A stretch of DNA of 64,000 nt from Rhodothermaeota bacterium MED-G19. Its GTDB lineage: Bacteria > Bacteroidota > Bacteroidia > Cytophagales > MED-G16. A program made the translations under genes and the position numbers. Positions 16,865-26,665 of the stretch are shown piece by piece. The stretch covers positions 1-64,000 of the forward strand of contig NTKI01000001.1 of NCBI GenBank assembly GCA_002457315.1, given 5' to 3'. Each line of letters begins with the position of its first letter. Within the stretch, counting starts at the first letter, position 1. Under the pieces are notes generated by a model, which did not search any database, was not told the origin of the DNA, and saw nothing but the letters and a program-made list of their open reading frames with translations.

Positions 16865-19849
16865 ATGAAGAATAAAGGTTTAATATATTTTTTGACGGTA
16901 GTAATATCCTTCCTATCTATTTACTATCTTCAATTTACTTTTGTCTCCCAACGTATCCAGGGAGAGGCTACAGAGATTTCACGGGATTCTAATGGTAATA
17001 TTGATTTTAATAAGAAACAAAAATATCTAGACTCCATATGGAATAAACCTGTATATAATTTAGTGTCAGATTTTACCTTTAAAGATATTAAGGAGTCAGA
17101 GCTAAATCTTGGCCTTGATTTACAGGGAGGTATGCATGTTACACTTGAGGTATCTCCAGTTGATATATTAATTGGATTATCTTCGGATAGTAAGGATCCT
17201 GATTTCTTAAATGCTATCAGTTCAGCAAAAGATAAAGTAAGAGGAACCCAACTTAATTTTATCACAGAGTTTTATAATGAGTATAACTCTTTAGCTCCAC
17301 AAAAAAATCTTGCACAAATTTTTGCTACTGTTTCTAACAGAGGTAGGATAGGTTTTGATTCTTCTGATGATGAAATCATTGATATAATAAATGAAGAAGT
17401 TGAGAGTGCTATAGATAGATCTTTCAATATACTAAGAACTAGGATTGATAGATTTGGAACTTCGCAACCAAATATTCAGAGGCTTCAAGGCACAGGTCGA
17501 ATTCAAATTGAGCTGCCGGGTGTTGATAACCCAGAGAGAGTTAGAAAGCTTCTCCAAGGTGTCGCAAAACTAGAGTTTTGGGAAGTTGCAGAAGCTAACG
17601 AAACCGAGGTTTTTCAGACCTTACAAATTATAGATCAGTTTGCTATTAGTGAAAATATTTTAAATAATAAAGTTGAGAATGGTGATCAATCTGTCACAAC
17701 AAAGGAATCTCAATCTGATGATCTTGAATCATTACTTTCGGGTAATTCTGATGATTTTGAAACTGAAGGTGATATTTCTGAAGAGCTTGATTCTGAAGAA
17801 AATATTGAGTCTGCATTGAATAATTCTTCTTCTCCGCTACTATCTAATTTAAGATCTGAATTTGGAGGTTTATTTTATAATTTGGAAGATACCATTGCAA
17901 TAAATACTATTATCTCTAATGATAAAGTTAAGCAGCTTATTCCTAATACTATTAAGTTCTTATGGGCAGTTAAACCTACAGAAAATACAGCCGATGCTAG
18001 TGATCAAGTCCTCGAATTATTCGTTATTAAGACTTCAAGGGGAGGTAGGGCGCCTCTGACAGGAGAGGTTATAACTGATGCTAGACAAGATCTTGACCAG
18101 AGTGCTAGACCATCAATATCTATGCAGATGAATTCTAATGGTGCTAAAAATTGGAGAAGATTGACCTCGTTGAACGTAGGGAGAAGAGTAGCAATTGTTT
18201 TAGATAATTTTGTTTATTCTGCTCCATTTGTTCAAAATGAAATCCCAAATGGCAATTCTCAAATAACTGGTGACTTCACAATAGAGGAGGCTCAGGATCT
18301 AGCAAATATTTTGAAGGCTGGAACTTTGCCAGCTCCTACGACAATTGTCGAAGACGTCGTTATAGGACCAACACTAGGTAAGGTTGCTCAGAGCCAAGGT
18401 TTCCAATCTATGATGGCTGGATTGATAATTGTACTCCTGTTTATGGTTTTTTATTATTCTGGAGGTGGAGTTGTAGCTAACCTTGCATTATTTTTTAATA
18501 TCTTTTTTATTCTTGGAATATTGGCCCAACTATCCGCTTCTCTTACCCTTCCTGGTATAGCAGGAATTGTACTTACAATCGGGATGTCGATAGATGCAAA
18601 CGTACTTATCTTTGAGAGGATAAAAGAAGAGTTAAGAAATGGAGCTAATTTAAAACAAGCTATATCAAATGGATATGATAAGGCATTTACTTCTATTATT
18701 GATGCTAATTTTACTACACTATTAGTTGGACTTATCCTTTATAATTTTGGTCAGGGACCAGTAAAAGGATTTGCTATAACATTAATTATTGGTATAATTT
18801 GTTCATTCTTCTCTGCTGTTTATATTACAAGAGTAGTTGTTGAAAGATGGAGTAAAAACGGCGATAAAAGTTCTTTAAGATTTTCATTTCCATTTTCAAG
18901 AAATTTACTGACTTCATTAAATATTGATTTTCTTGGAAGAAGAAAATTGGCTTATTATTTCTCAGTAGCATTTATTAGTGTTGGATTAGTTTCTTTATTA
19001 ATAAAAGGTCTGACACTAGGAGTAGACTTCAAGGGAGGCAGATCATATGTTGTCACATTTAATGAGTCTCAAAATCCAACTCAATTAGAGACTGGTCTTC
19101 AAGAATCTTTTAATAATGAGGGTGTTGAGGTTAAGACATTTGGCGCTGATAATATTCTTAAGATAACAACATCTTACCTTATTGATGACGAATCTGATGA
19201 TGCTGATATTAATGTAAAAAATCAGTTAATATCAGGTTTAAAGAATATAACTAATCTTGAATTTATCGAAGATGATACAATGGTAGACGAAAGTAACTTT
19301 ACTATTTCAAGTTCGTCAAAGGTTGGTGCTACTATTGCTGATGATATCCAGAATTCTTCTATTTATTCAGGGATATTAGCTCTTCTGGCAATATTTGTTT
19401 ACATACTTATAAGATTTAGAAAATGGCAATTCTCTACTGGGGCAGTATTTGCCCTTTTCCATGACACTTTATTTGTTATCTCTGCATTTTCTATTGCTAA
19501 TTTATTTGGAGTATCATATGAGGTTGATCAGGTCTTTATAGCTGCTTTATTAACTATAATTGGATATTCGATTAATGATACTGTTGTAGTATTTGATAGA
19601 ATTAGAGAAAACCTTGGGATTAAAGCTGGTAGTGAGATTATACCTGTTGTAAATGAATCAATTAATAAGACAATAAGTAGAACATTAATCACTTCAATGA
19701 CTACATTCATTGTCGTTTTAGTGTTATTTTTATTTGGCGGACCATCACTAAGTGGATTTTCTTTTGCTCTTTTAATTGGAATTATAGTAGGAACCTATTC
19801 TTCAATATTTGTTGCAACTCCAGTCTTTGTTGACCTCTTTAAAAAATAA
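16865..19849 (+). CDS. secDF: Fused protein translocase subunit SecDF
   Basis: Membrane protein that uses the proton motive force to help pull proteins through SecYEG. At 994 residues SecD and SecF are fused, as usual in Bacteroidota. The SecD half has a first membrane span (about 7-25), the LGLDLQGGMHVTLEV block, a large periplasmic part and five more spans after about residue 510. The SecF half begins near residue 690 with GVDFKGGRSYVVTF and ends in another set of spans (TIIGYSINDTVVVFDRIRENL). An acidic, Ser/Asp/Glu-rich low-complexity stretch lies in the SecD periplasmic part (about residues 285-325). Confidence 0.96.
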   Translation: MKNKGLIYFLTVVISFLSIYYLQFTFVSQRIQGEATEISRDSNGNIDFNKKQKYLDSIWNKPVYNLVSDFTFKDIKESELNLGLDLQGGMHVTLEVSPVDILIGLSSDSKDPDFLNAISSAKDKVRGTQLNFITEFYNEYNSLAPQKNLAQIFATVSNRGRIGFDSSDDEIIDIINEEVESAIDRSFNILRTRIDRFGTSQPNIQRLQGTGRIQIELPGVDNPERVRKLLQGVAKLEFWEVAEANETEVFQTLQIIDQFAISENILNNKVENGDQSVTTKESQSDDLESLLSGNSDDFETEGDISEELDSEENIESALNNSSSPLLSNLRSEFGGLFYNLEDTIAINTIISNDKVKQLIPNTIKFLWAVKPTENTADASDQVLELFVIKTSRGGRAPLTGEVITDARQDLDQSARPSISMQMNSNGAKNWRRLTSLNVGRRVAIVLDNFVYSAPFVQNEIPNGNSQITGDFTIEEAQDLANILKAGTLPAPTTIVEDVVIGPTLGKVAQSQGFQSMMAGLIIVLLFMVFYYSGGGVVANLALFFNIFFILGILAQLSASLTLPGIAGIVLTIGMSIDANVLIFERIKEELRNGANLKQAISNGYDKAFTSIIDANFTTLLVGLILYNFGQGPVKGFAITLIIGIICSFFSAVYITRVVVERWSKNGDKSSLRFSFPFSRNLLTSLNIDFLGRRKLAYYFSVAFISVGLVSLLIKGLTLGVDFKGGRSYVVTFNESQNPTQLETGLQESFNNEGVEVKTFGADNILKITTSYLIDDESDDADINVKNQLISGLKNITNLEFIEDDTMVDESNFTISSSSKVGATIADDIQNSSIYSGILALLAIFVYILIRFRKWQFSTGAVFALFHDTLFVISAFSIANLFGVSYEVDQVFIAALLTIIGYSINDTVVVFDRIRENLGIKAGSEIIPVVNESINKTISRTLITSMTTFIVVLVLFLFGGPSLSGFSFALLIGIIVGTYSSIFVATPVFVDLFKK

Positions 19850-19855
19850 GAATAA

Positions 19856-19873
19856 TTAAGAAAGATTTCTTAA
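19856..19873. promoter_or_regulatory. 18-bp perfect palindrome upstream of the DUF5916 gene
   Basis: TTAAGAAA-GA-TTTCTTAA is an 8-bp inverted repeat with a 2-bp centre, 33 bp before the next ATG and 7 bp after the secDF stop. It lacks GC content and a T tract, so it is a poor terminator; an operator is possible. No partner copy was noticed elsewhere. Confidence 0.35.
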
Positions 19874-19905
19874 CAAGAATCATCTAAATACGTAAGCTAG
19901 CTTAT

Positions 19906-22185
19906 ATGAAATTAAAATCTGCAATTTTTTTATTTCTATTGTTGAATAGTTTTCATGTATTTTCTCAATATGAAAAGAGAAAAATCTTTGCAAAAAAGAT
20001 ATCTGAAGAAATAGTTCTTGACGGAGAAATGAATGAAGAGTTTTGGAAAAAAGCCACATCCTCATCGGGCTTCGTCCAGTATTCTCCAAGAGATTCAGTC
20101 CCTGCTGAGTTGGATACGGAATTCAGAGTAGCCTACGATGATAAGTTTATATACATACTAGCAAAGATGGAAGATATCTCATCAAAGAAATTTATTCTTG
20201 GGGATCTTAAAAGAGATTTTTTTGGTGGATCAACAGATTACATATCATTTACCTTTGATACATTTCAAGACGAGACCAATGGTTACAACTTTGGACTTTC
20301 CCCTTATAACATTCAAAGAGAGGCCTTACTTTCAAATGGTGGTGAGGGTAATTTCAGTACTGGGGGTGGTAGCAGAGGAGGTATAAGTTGGTTCAATATT
20401 AATTGGAATACTAAATGGTATTCTGGTGCAAAAGTTTATGATGGATATTGGATCACTGAGTTTAAGATACCTTTTAACTCTATAAGATATAAGGCTGGAA
20501 CTAAAATATGGAACCTTAACTCTCACAGAGGAAATAGTAAGGTTGATGAGGGCTCGATATGGTCTCCTATCCCTCTAGGATTTTCTCCTGGGAATTTATC
20601 CATGACTGGAGAGCTTGAATTTGAGTTTCCTCTAGAAAAATCATCACAAAGCATGGTACTTATTCCTTATCTTTCTGGGTCAGGGATTAGAAATAAAGTT
20701 GCTGAACCAGCAAAGGATTCAGATGTTGATGTAGGTTTGGATATGAAATTAGCTCTAAGTTCTTCATTGAATTTAGATGTTACTATAAATCCAGATTTTT
20801 CTCAAGTTGAAGTTGATGAGCAAAGAACTAATCTTACTAGGTTTGAATTATTTCTTCCTGAGAAAAGAGAATTTTTTACGGACAACGCTGATCTCTTCTC
20901 TAATTTAGGTTCTAGAGAGGCAAGGCCCATGTTCTCAAGGAGAATAGGTATAGCTAGAGATACAACTACAAGTCAATATGTTCAGAACCCTATCATATTT
21001 GGAGCTAAACTATCAGGTAAAGTAAATGAGGGCCTGAGATTAGGTCTTTTGAATATGCAGACAGCAAAACTATCATCAAGTGGAGTTCCTTCATATAACT
21101 ACGGGATGGCTGTTGTAGAAAAAAATATTTTAAAGAACTCAAAGATATCCGCATTTTTAATAAATAAACAATCTCTATTTAATGATAAATCAGTTGAGTA
21201 TGCTCATGATCTAAATGATTTCAATAGAGTTTATGGTTTTGAGTCTAAACTTCAGTCTAATAATACAAAATTCAAATCTGAATTATACTATCATCAATCT
21301 TATCATCAGTCAGCTGAGAACAAGAAGCTTGGATCTTACGATATAACTGAGGGTGCAAATTCATATGGAGCTAATGCTTCATATGAAGAAAGAAATTTTG
21401 AGACTAATATTTATTTTTATGGAGTTGGTAAAAATTTTAATCCTGAGATAGGGTTTGTTCCTCGTAAAGATTACGTGTTTTTAAGCCCATCATTCCAATA
21501 TAAATTTCTGCCAGAAGATATTTCTCTAGTACAACATGGACCAGGCATTGACTATGAATTTTATAGAAATAAAACAAATGGAATTACTGACTACGATATA
21601 GATATAGATTATAATTTTAGATTTAGATCACAGGCGTATCTTGTTCTCAAAACAAATATACTTTTTACTAAATTATTATATGATTTTGATCCTTCAAGAT
21701 CAGATGGTATTCCATTAGAGGCTTTCTCAGAACACAATTATGTTAATCATACATTCTATTTAAGGACATCTGAAAGAAAAATATTTTCTATGAGGCTTAA
21801 TGGAAAGATAGGAGAATTTTTTAATGGAAAAATAAAAAATATTGGGGGTACAATAACTTATAAATTCCCTCCATTTCTGAATCTTTCCCTAGGATCTCAG
21901 TATAATGATTTAGACTTTCCTTCTCCTTTCTCAAGTGCAAATTTTTTCTCCCTTAACTCTAAAATTAATGTGAGTTTCTCAAAAGATTTATTTTTCAGTA
22001 CTTACTTACAGTACAATAACCAATTTGATAACATAAATTTGAATGCTAGATTCCAGTGGAGATTCAAACCCTTATCAGATATTTTCTTAGTATATACTGA
22101 TAATTATTATGCTGAGAATCCGTTATTTTTAAATTTAAAGAATAGATCATTTGCTTTCAAGATTAATTATTGGATTAATATTTAG
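19906..22185 (+). CDS. Outer-membrane protein with CBM9-like N-terminal domain and DUF5916
   Basis: A 759-residue exported protein (signal MKLKSAIFLFLLLNSFHVFSQ). Residues about 30-210 look like the family 9 carbohydrate-binding fold often found at this position (LDGEMNEEFWKKA, EFRVAYDDKFIYILAKMED, DYISFTFDTFQDETNGYNF). The rest fits DUF5916: the block LPEKREFFTDNADLFSNLG and a long series of alternating strands ending in an aromatic residue pattern, suggestive of an outer-membrane beta barrel. It stands alone downstream of secDF. The substrate is unknown. Confidence 0.83.
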   Translation: MKLKSAIFLFLLLNSFHVFSQYEKRKIFAKKISEEIVLDGEMNEEFWKKATSSSGFVQYSPRDSVPAELDTEFRVAYDDKFIYILAKMEDISSKKFILGDLKRDFFGGSTDYISFTFDTFQDETNGYNFGLSPYNIQREALLSNGGEGNFSTGGGSRGGISWFNINWNTKWYSGAKVYDGYWITEFKIPFNSIRYKAGTKIWNLNSHRGNSKVDEGSIWSPIPLGFSPGNLSMTGELEFEFPLEKSSQSMVLIPYLSGSGIRNKVAEPAKDSDVDVGLDMKLALSSSLNLDVTINPDFSQVEVDEQRTNLTRFELFLPEKREFFTDNADLFSNLGSREARPMFSRRIGIARDTTTSQYVQNPIIFGAKLSGKVNEGLRLGLLNMQTAKLSSSGVPSYNYGMAVVEKNILKNSKISAFLINKQSLFNDKSVEYAHDLNDFNRVYGFESKLQSNNTKFKSELYYHQSYHQSAENKKLGSYDITEGANSYGANASYEERNFETNIYFYGVGKNFNPEIGFVPRKDYVFLSPSFQYKFLPEDISLVQHGPGIDYEFYRNKTNGITDYDIDIDYNFRFRSQAYLVLKTNILFTKLLYDFDPSRSDGIPLEAFSEHNYVNHTFYLRTSERKIFSMRLNGKIGEFFNGKIKNIGGTITYKFPPFLNLSLGSQYNDLDFPSPFSSANFFSLNSKINVSFSKDLFFSTYLQYNNQFDNINLNARFQWRFKPLSDIFLVYTDNYYAENPLFLNLKNRSFAFKINYWINI

Positions 22186-22228
22186 AATTCCAAGCTACTT
22201 TATTTTTAATAATAAATGAGTAATTTTT

Positions 22229-22381
22229 ATGTCTTATCATAAATCAAATTCATTGAGCTTTGCTATGAAAATTTTTTCAATAAGATCTGTACCTGGCATC
22301 GCAACAGTTATCTTCGCTTTTGGAGTTGGTCCATCAGTATCTTTAGGTCTTTACTCTATTTCAGCAATAGCAAAAAGATAA
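22229..22381 (+). pseudogene. Possible C-terminal remnant of a YczE-type membrane protein
   Basis: A 50-codon frame encoding a peptide whose end (VPGIATVIFAFGVGPSVSLGL) resembles the last membrane segment of YczE-like integral membrane proteins, which close with a GTxxFAxxVGP pattern. An in-frame stop lies 10 nt upstream of the ATG and no matching upstream coding sequence is present, so it would be a 5'-truncated remnant in the 204-bp gap between two complete genes. It could also be a genuine short membrane peptide. The family match is from memory and uncertain. Confidence 0.35.
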
Positions 22382-22389
22382 TTTTCAAA

Positions 22390-23613
22390 TTAAATATTAG
22401 AAAGTGACTTTGATGATGAGAGAAATCTTATTGCAATAATTAATCCAAAAAATGATAGTATAGCACCTAACATGAAAGGTGCTCCAGGAAAGTAGTAAAA
22501 TGAATTTTCACTAGTAAAATAAGAAAATAAATTAGTCATTAATAGTGGACCTATAATTGCTGTCAAGCTAACTAAACTTGTCATTCCACCTTGAAATTCT
22601 CCTTGTTCATCATCTGGAATTTTATTTGTCATAATACCTTGTAATGCTGGACCAGAGATTCCTCCTAAAGAAAGAGGAATAGCGAATGCAAATACCATCC
22701 AGCTCTCTTCAGCAAAGCAGAATAATGATAGACCTATAATATAGAAAATCATTCCAAAGTAGACACTTTTTACATTACCCAGTATTGGTATGATTACTCT
22801 TATAAGGCCCCCTTGAACAATAGCTGCTAAAAGTCCGATAAAACCAAGGGAATACCCTACGATCTCCTCGCCCCAATTAAACTTCTCTATAGTGAAGAAA
22901 GTCCATGTGCTATGCGTTGCATGTTGAGCTATATTAAATAATACAATGCAAATTAATAATCCTGAGATCACTGGATATCTTTTCAAAGACATAAGAGTTC
23001 CCACGGGATTAGCTCTTTTGATATCAAATTTTCTTCTATTTTTTTTATCTAACGATTCTGGTAAGATAAAATATCCATAAATTAGATTAATAAGAGTAAA
23101 TGCCGCCGCCGCTATAAACGGAATTCTAGATCCAAACTGCCCTAGGTAACCACCGATAACAGGACCTAAAATAAACCCCAAACCAAATGCTGCGCCAATT
23201 AAACCAAAATTTTGTGCTTTTTTTTCAGGAGTACTTATGTCTGCAATATATGCTGAGGCTGTAGTTAGACTTGCTCCCATTATCCCCTGAAAAATTCTTC
23301 CTAAAAAAAGCCATAAAATATTTGGTGCTAGAGCTAGGACGATGTAATTGATTCCAAATCCAAAAAGAGAGAGGAGAATAATTGGCCTTCTTCCGTATTG
23401 GTCACTTAATCCACCCAGAAAAGGTGCAAACAGAAATTGAAGAGTAGCGTAAGAAAACATAAGCCAACCACTATACTTTGCCGCTTCACTAATTGACCCA
23501 TTAATCAGCTCTGTTATAAGGGCGGGTATAACAGGTATAATAATCCCTAATCCTGTTATATCAATAAAAATTGTGATAAAAATGAACAGTAAACTATGAT
23601 CTTTTTTTTTCAT
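22390..23613 (-). CDS. MFS transporter, TCR/Tet drug:proton antiporter type
   Basis: A 407-residue, 12-span major facilitator protein. The N-terminal [15 protein letters not shown] block, motif [17 protein letters not shown] after span 2, [23 protein letters not shown] and the motif C-like [12 protein letters not shown] all match the TetA-like family of drug-proton exporters. Spans are spread evenly over the length with a central loop near [13 protein letters not shown]. Members next to no resistance genes are common in environmental bacteria, and the real substrate is unknown. It diverges from the TRAP binding-protein gene. Confidence 0.88.
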   Translation of the reverse strand: MKKKDHSLLFIFITIFIDITGLGIIIPVIPALITELINGSISEAAKYSGWLMFSYATLQFLFAPFLGGLSDQYGRRPIILLSLFGFGINYIVLALAPNILWLFLGRIFQGIMGASLTTASAYIADISTPEKKAQNFGLIGAAFGLGFILGPVIGGYLGQFGSRIPFIAAAAFTLINLIYGYFILPESLDKKNRRKFDIKRANPVGTLMSLKRYPVISGLLICIVLFNIAQHATHSTWTFFTIEKFNWGEEIVGYSLGFIGLLAAIVQGGLIRVIIPILGNVKSVYFGMIFYIIGLSLFCFAEESWMVFAFAIPLSLGGISGPALQGIMTNKIPDDEQGEFQGGMTSLVSLTAIIGPLLMTNLFSYFTSENSFYYFPGAPFMLGAILSFFGLIIAIRFLSSSKSLSNI

Positions 23614-23692
23614 TTGTGACTCGGCAATTTAGTGTTAAATTTTATCAAAAAAATATTTTTCTTAATTTACCTTTAATTAACTATTTACTTAA

Positions 23693-24808
23693 ATGAGAAA
23701 AAAAACTAATAGAAGAAAATTTATAGAAAAATCATTGGCATCTATTGCAGGTGTTTCGGCTGTATCTTCATGTGTGAATGCTCCAGAAGATAAAGTAAAA
23801 GAATCTATAAATATAAATTTTAATAAAAATTATAAATGGAAAATGGTGACCACATGGTCTCCAAATATGCCGGTTCTAGGAGAAGGGTGTAATATGTTTT
23901 CCGAGTGGGTTAGAAAGATGTCAGGGGGAAGGCTTGAAATAAAAGTGTATGGTGGAGGTGAGTTAATTCCTAGTCTTGAGTCGTTTGATGCTGTCAGTAA
24001 TGGTGCTATAGAGATGGGGAGTGGGGCTTCTTACTACTGGGCAGGAAAAATTCCGTCAGGTCAATTTTTCTCTTCAGTGCCATTTGGAATGAATTCAAAA
24101 CAGATGAATTCGTGGATAATTTCAGGAGGAGGTTATAAGCTTTATAGAGAAATATATGAACCATTTAATCTTATTCCATTCGTTGGAGGGAATACTAGTA
24201 TGCAGATGGGTGGGTGGTTTAATAAAGAAATTAATTCATTTGATGACCTTAAAGGTTTAAAGATGAGAATTCCTGGTTTTGGAGGCAAGGTATTATCTAA
24301 AGCAGGAGGTACGGCTGTTACAGTTGCTGGTGGAGAAATTTATACTAATCTTGAGCGAGGAGTTATTGATGCTACAGAGTGGATTGGACCCTATCATGAT
24401 TATTTGATGGGATTTTATCAAGTAGCAAAATATTATTATTATCCGGGTTGGCATGAGCCAGGCGGGGTCTTGGAAATGATAGTTAATAAAGATAAATTTT
24501 CAGAGCTACCTTCTGACCTTCAAGAGATTATAAAAAAAGGCATCGAGTCTTTAAATATTTGGATGCAATGTGAGTTTGATTCAAAGAATAGTGAGTATCT
24601 AAATAAATTACTAGAAGAGGAAGGGGTCCAACTTAAAAAATTTCCTAAAGATGTTCTTGATGCATTTAAATTAAAAACCCATGAAGTAATAGAAGAGATG
24701 GTAGAGTCTGATCCCAAGAGCAAAAAAATTTTTGATGCATATGAAAAATTTAGAGTTTCATTTAAAGACTGGTCAACAGTAAGTGATAAAATTTATTATG
24801 AGTTGTAG
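23693..24808 (+). CDS. TRAP transporter substrate-binding protein, DctP/TakP type
   Basis: Extracytoplasmic solute receptor of a tripartite (TRAP) transporter, 371 residues. The N terminus carries a twin-arginine-like motif (NRRKFIEKSL) and a possible lipobox (SSC, Cys27), so it is probably exported folded and anchored. The mature part shows the DctP fold signatures FSEWVRKMSGGRLEIKVYGGGEL, LKGLKMRIPGFGGKV (the conserved Arg that binds the carboxylate) and GVIDATEWIGPYHD. The last two resemble TakP-type receptors for 2-oxo acids, so an organic acid ligand is likely. It converges on its permease genes and overlaps dctM by 13 bp. Confidence 0.92.
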   Translation: MRKKTNRRKFIEKSLASIAGVSAVSSCVNAPEDKVKESININFNKNYKWKMVTTWSPNMPVLGEGCNMFSEWVRKMSGGRLEIKVYGGGELIPSLESFDAVSNGAIEMGSGASYYWAGKIPSGQFFSSVPFGMNSKQMNSWIISGGGYKLYREIYEPFNLIPFVGGNTSMQMGGWFNKEINSFDDLKGLKMRIPGFGGKVLSKAGGTAVTVAGGEIYTNLERGVIDATEWIGPYHDYLMGFYQVAKYYYYPGWHEPGGVLEMIVNKDKFSELPSDLQEIIKKGIESLNIWMQCEFDSKNSEYLNKLLEEEGVQLKKFPKDVLDAFKLKTHEVIEEMVESDPKSKKIFDAYEKFRVSFKDWSTVSDKIYYEL

Positions 24809-26121
24809 TTTTCTAAAAAGTCTGGTATTATATAGATGTATTCTGGGTTAAAGAATAGAAATACTAAAAAAAGGACTTGAATTATAACAAAAGGCACTAC
24901 TCCTTTATAGATATCTGTAGTCTTGATTTCTTTTGGAGAAACACTTTTAAGATAGAAAAGAGAAAACCCAAAAGGTGGTGTTAAGAATGAAGTCTGGAGA
25001 TTTATTGCGAGCATGATACCTACCCATATAAGGTCAATATTTAATGCTATTAAAATAGGTGCAATAACAGGAACTACAATAAAAATTATCTCAATGAAGT
25101 CTATAAAAAAACCAGTAATAAAAACTGTAATTAGAACGTAGATTAAAAAAACCTCTGGACTTAAGTTGGATGATGTTATTAAGTCAACTAGAATTTTATC
25201 TCCTTCAAGACCTCTGAATACTAAAGAGAATGAGGTAGCTCCTAATAGTATCATGAAGACTATAGAAGTTAACTTAGTTGTTTCTGCTGAGATGTCTTTT
25301 AATTTTTTAAGGTTGATACTTCCCTGAATATAACTTAAGGTTAAAGCTCCTAATGCTCCGATTCCAGCCGCTTCTGTTGGTGATGCAATTCCCATAAAGA
25401 TTGACCCTAAGACAGCAAAAATTAAAATGAATGGAAGAAAGAATGCGTTTATTATGTCTAACGTATTCTTCTTTCTCCTAAACTCTTCCAGAACCTCTTT
25501 TGGCATAGCTGGTGCCATCGATGGATTTATAACTGAAAGAATTGCAACATAGATTAGATAAAGAAATACTAGAGTCATCCCAGGTAAAAGTGCAGAAGTA
25601 AATAAGTTTCCAACAGAGATATTAAGAACACTCCCAAGTAACACTAGTACTACAGAAGGTGGAATTATCTGACCAAGAGTTCCTGAGGATGCTATTACTC
25701 CTGTTGCAAGCTTTGGGTCATAACCTCTTCTTAACATAGTTGGTAGGCTAATAAGTCCCATTGTTACAACTGTTGCTCCTACTATTCCAGTTGATGCAGC
25801 AAGCATACCACCTACTATAATAACTGAATAGGCTAGCCCACCTTTTATTTTACCAAAAAGAATAGCCATAGTTTCAAGTAATTTTTCAGCTATTCCAGAT
25901 TTTTCAAGTGTGAGGCCCATGAATATAAATAAAGGAACAGCTAGTAGAACAAAATTGTTCATTATACCATAAATTCTTAATGATACAAGATAGAAGAAGT
26001 CTGCATCAAAAAATATTAGTCCAGCAAGAACAGAAATACCTCCAAGAGTGAGCGCTACTGGATACCCAAAAAGTATCATGATGAATACTATCAAGAATAA
26101 GATTATAGGTATGCTATCCAT
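24796..26121 (-). CDS. TRAP transporter large permease subunit (DctM)
   Basis: The ion-coupled transport subunit of the TRAP system: 441 residues, about 12 membrane spans. Visible family blocks are VPLFIFMGLTLEKSGIAEKLLE, GGLAYSVIIVGGMLAASTGIVGA, SSGTLGQIIPPSVVLVLLG, GIASPTEAAGIGA and LQTSFLTPPFGFSLFYLKSV. It overlaps the small subunit gene by 8 bp, so both come from one transcript. Together with the receptor gene on the opposite strand it makes a full TRAP set. Confidence 0.94.
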   Translation of the reverse strand: MDSIPIILFLIVFIMILFGYPVALTLGGISVLAGLIFFDADFFYLVSLRIYGIMNNFVLLAVPLFIFMGLTLEKSGIAEKLLETMAILFGKIKGGLAYSVIIVGGMLAASTGIVGATVVTMGLISLPTMLRRGYDPKLATGVIASSGTLGQIIPPSVVLVLLGSVLNISVGNLFTSALLPGMTLVFLYLIYVAILSVINPSMAPAMPKEVLEEFRRKKNTLDIINAFFLPFILIFAVLGSIFMGIASPTEAAGIGALGALTLSYIQGSINLKKLKDISAETTKLTSIVFMILLGATSFSLVFRGLEGDKILVDLITSSNLSPEVFLIYVLITVFITGFFIDFIEIIFIVVPVIAPILIALNIDLIWVGIMLAINLQTSFLTPPFGFSLFYLKSVSPKEIKTTDIYKGVVPFVIIQVLFLVFLFFNPEYIYIIPDFLENYNS

Positions 26122-26596
26122 CTGATAATTTTTTTAAATTTTTGAATATGTTTAATAACCCTTGTGTAACTAGTAATAGAAATGATATTGGTATTATAGA
26201 TTTTATTATAAATCTAAAAGGTAATCCTCCTGGGTCTGGACTTGACTCCAATATATTATAGGAATCTTCTACAAAAGGGATGGAAGTATAAAATATGATT
26301 ATACAAAAGGGTAATAAAAAAATCAGGTTTCCTATAAGGTTAATTATTTCCTTACCTCTATCTGAAAATTTATTATAAAACACGTCAACTCTTACGTGTT
26401 CATCTCTTTGTAGTGTTAGGGAAGATCCTATTAGAAAAATCATAGCAAACATGTGCCATTCTAATTCATATAATGACGCGCTTGAAAAATTAAAAACATA
26501 CCTCAGGAACACATCAAGTGAAATTAAAATCACCAACATAAATGAGAGCCAAGAGCAAGTGTCACCAATTTTTTTAATTATTTTCTCTAGGAGCAT
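26114..26596 (-). CDS. TRAP transporter small permease subunit (DctQ)
   Basis: A 160-residue protein with four membrane segments, typical of DctQ, which supports the large permease. Recognisable blocks are LVILISLDVFLRYVFNFSSASLYELEW and LTLQRDEHVRVDVFY (the conserved xREHVRVD block). It is the first gene of the QM pair and is transcribed towards the receptor gene. Confidence 0.9.
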   Translation of the reverse strand: MLLEKIIKKIGDTCSWLSFMLVILISLDVFLRYVFNFSSASLYELEWHMFAMIFLIGSSLTLQRDEHVRVDVFYNKFSDRGKEIINLIGNLIFLLPFCIIIFYTSIPFVEDSYNILESSPDPGGLPFRFIIKSIIPISFLLLVTQGLLNIFKNLKKLSDG

Positions 26597-26665
26597 ATTA
26601 AACCAAAATAGATATTTTTTAAATATATGCTTTTAATATCTTTGCTGGTATAAAAATAACAGAAA

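Noticed and set aside
17700-17850. Acidic low-complexity stretch in SecDF as a sign of frameshift
   Set aside because: The frame continues into conserved SecD sequence on both sides, so it is a variable insert.
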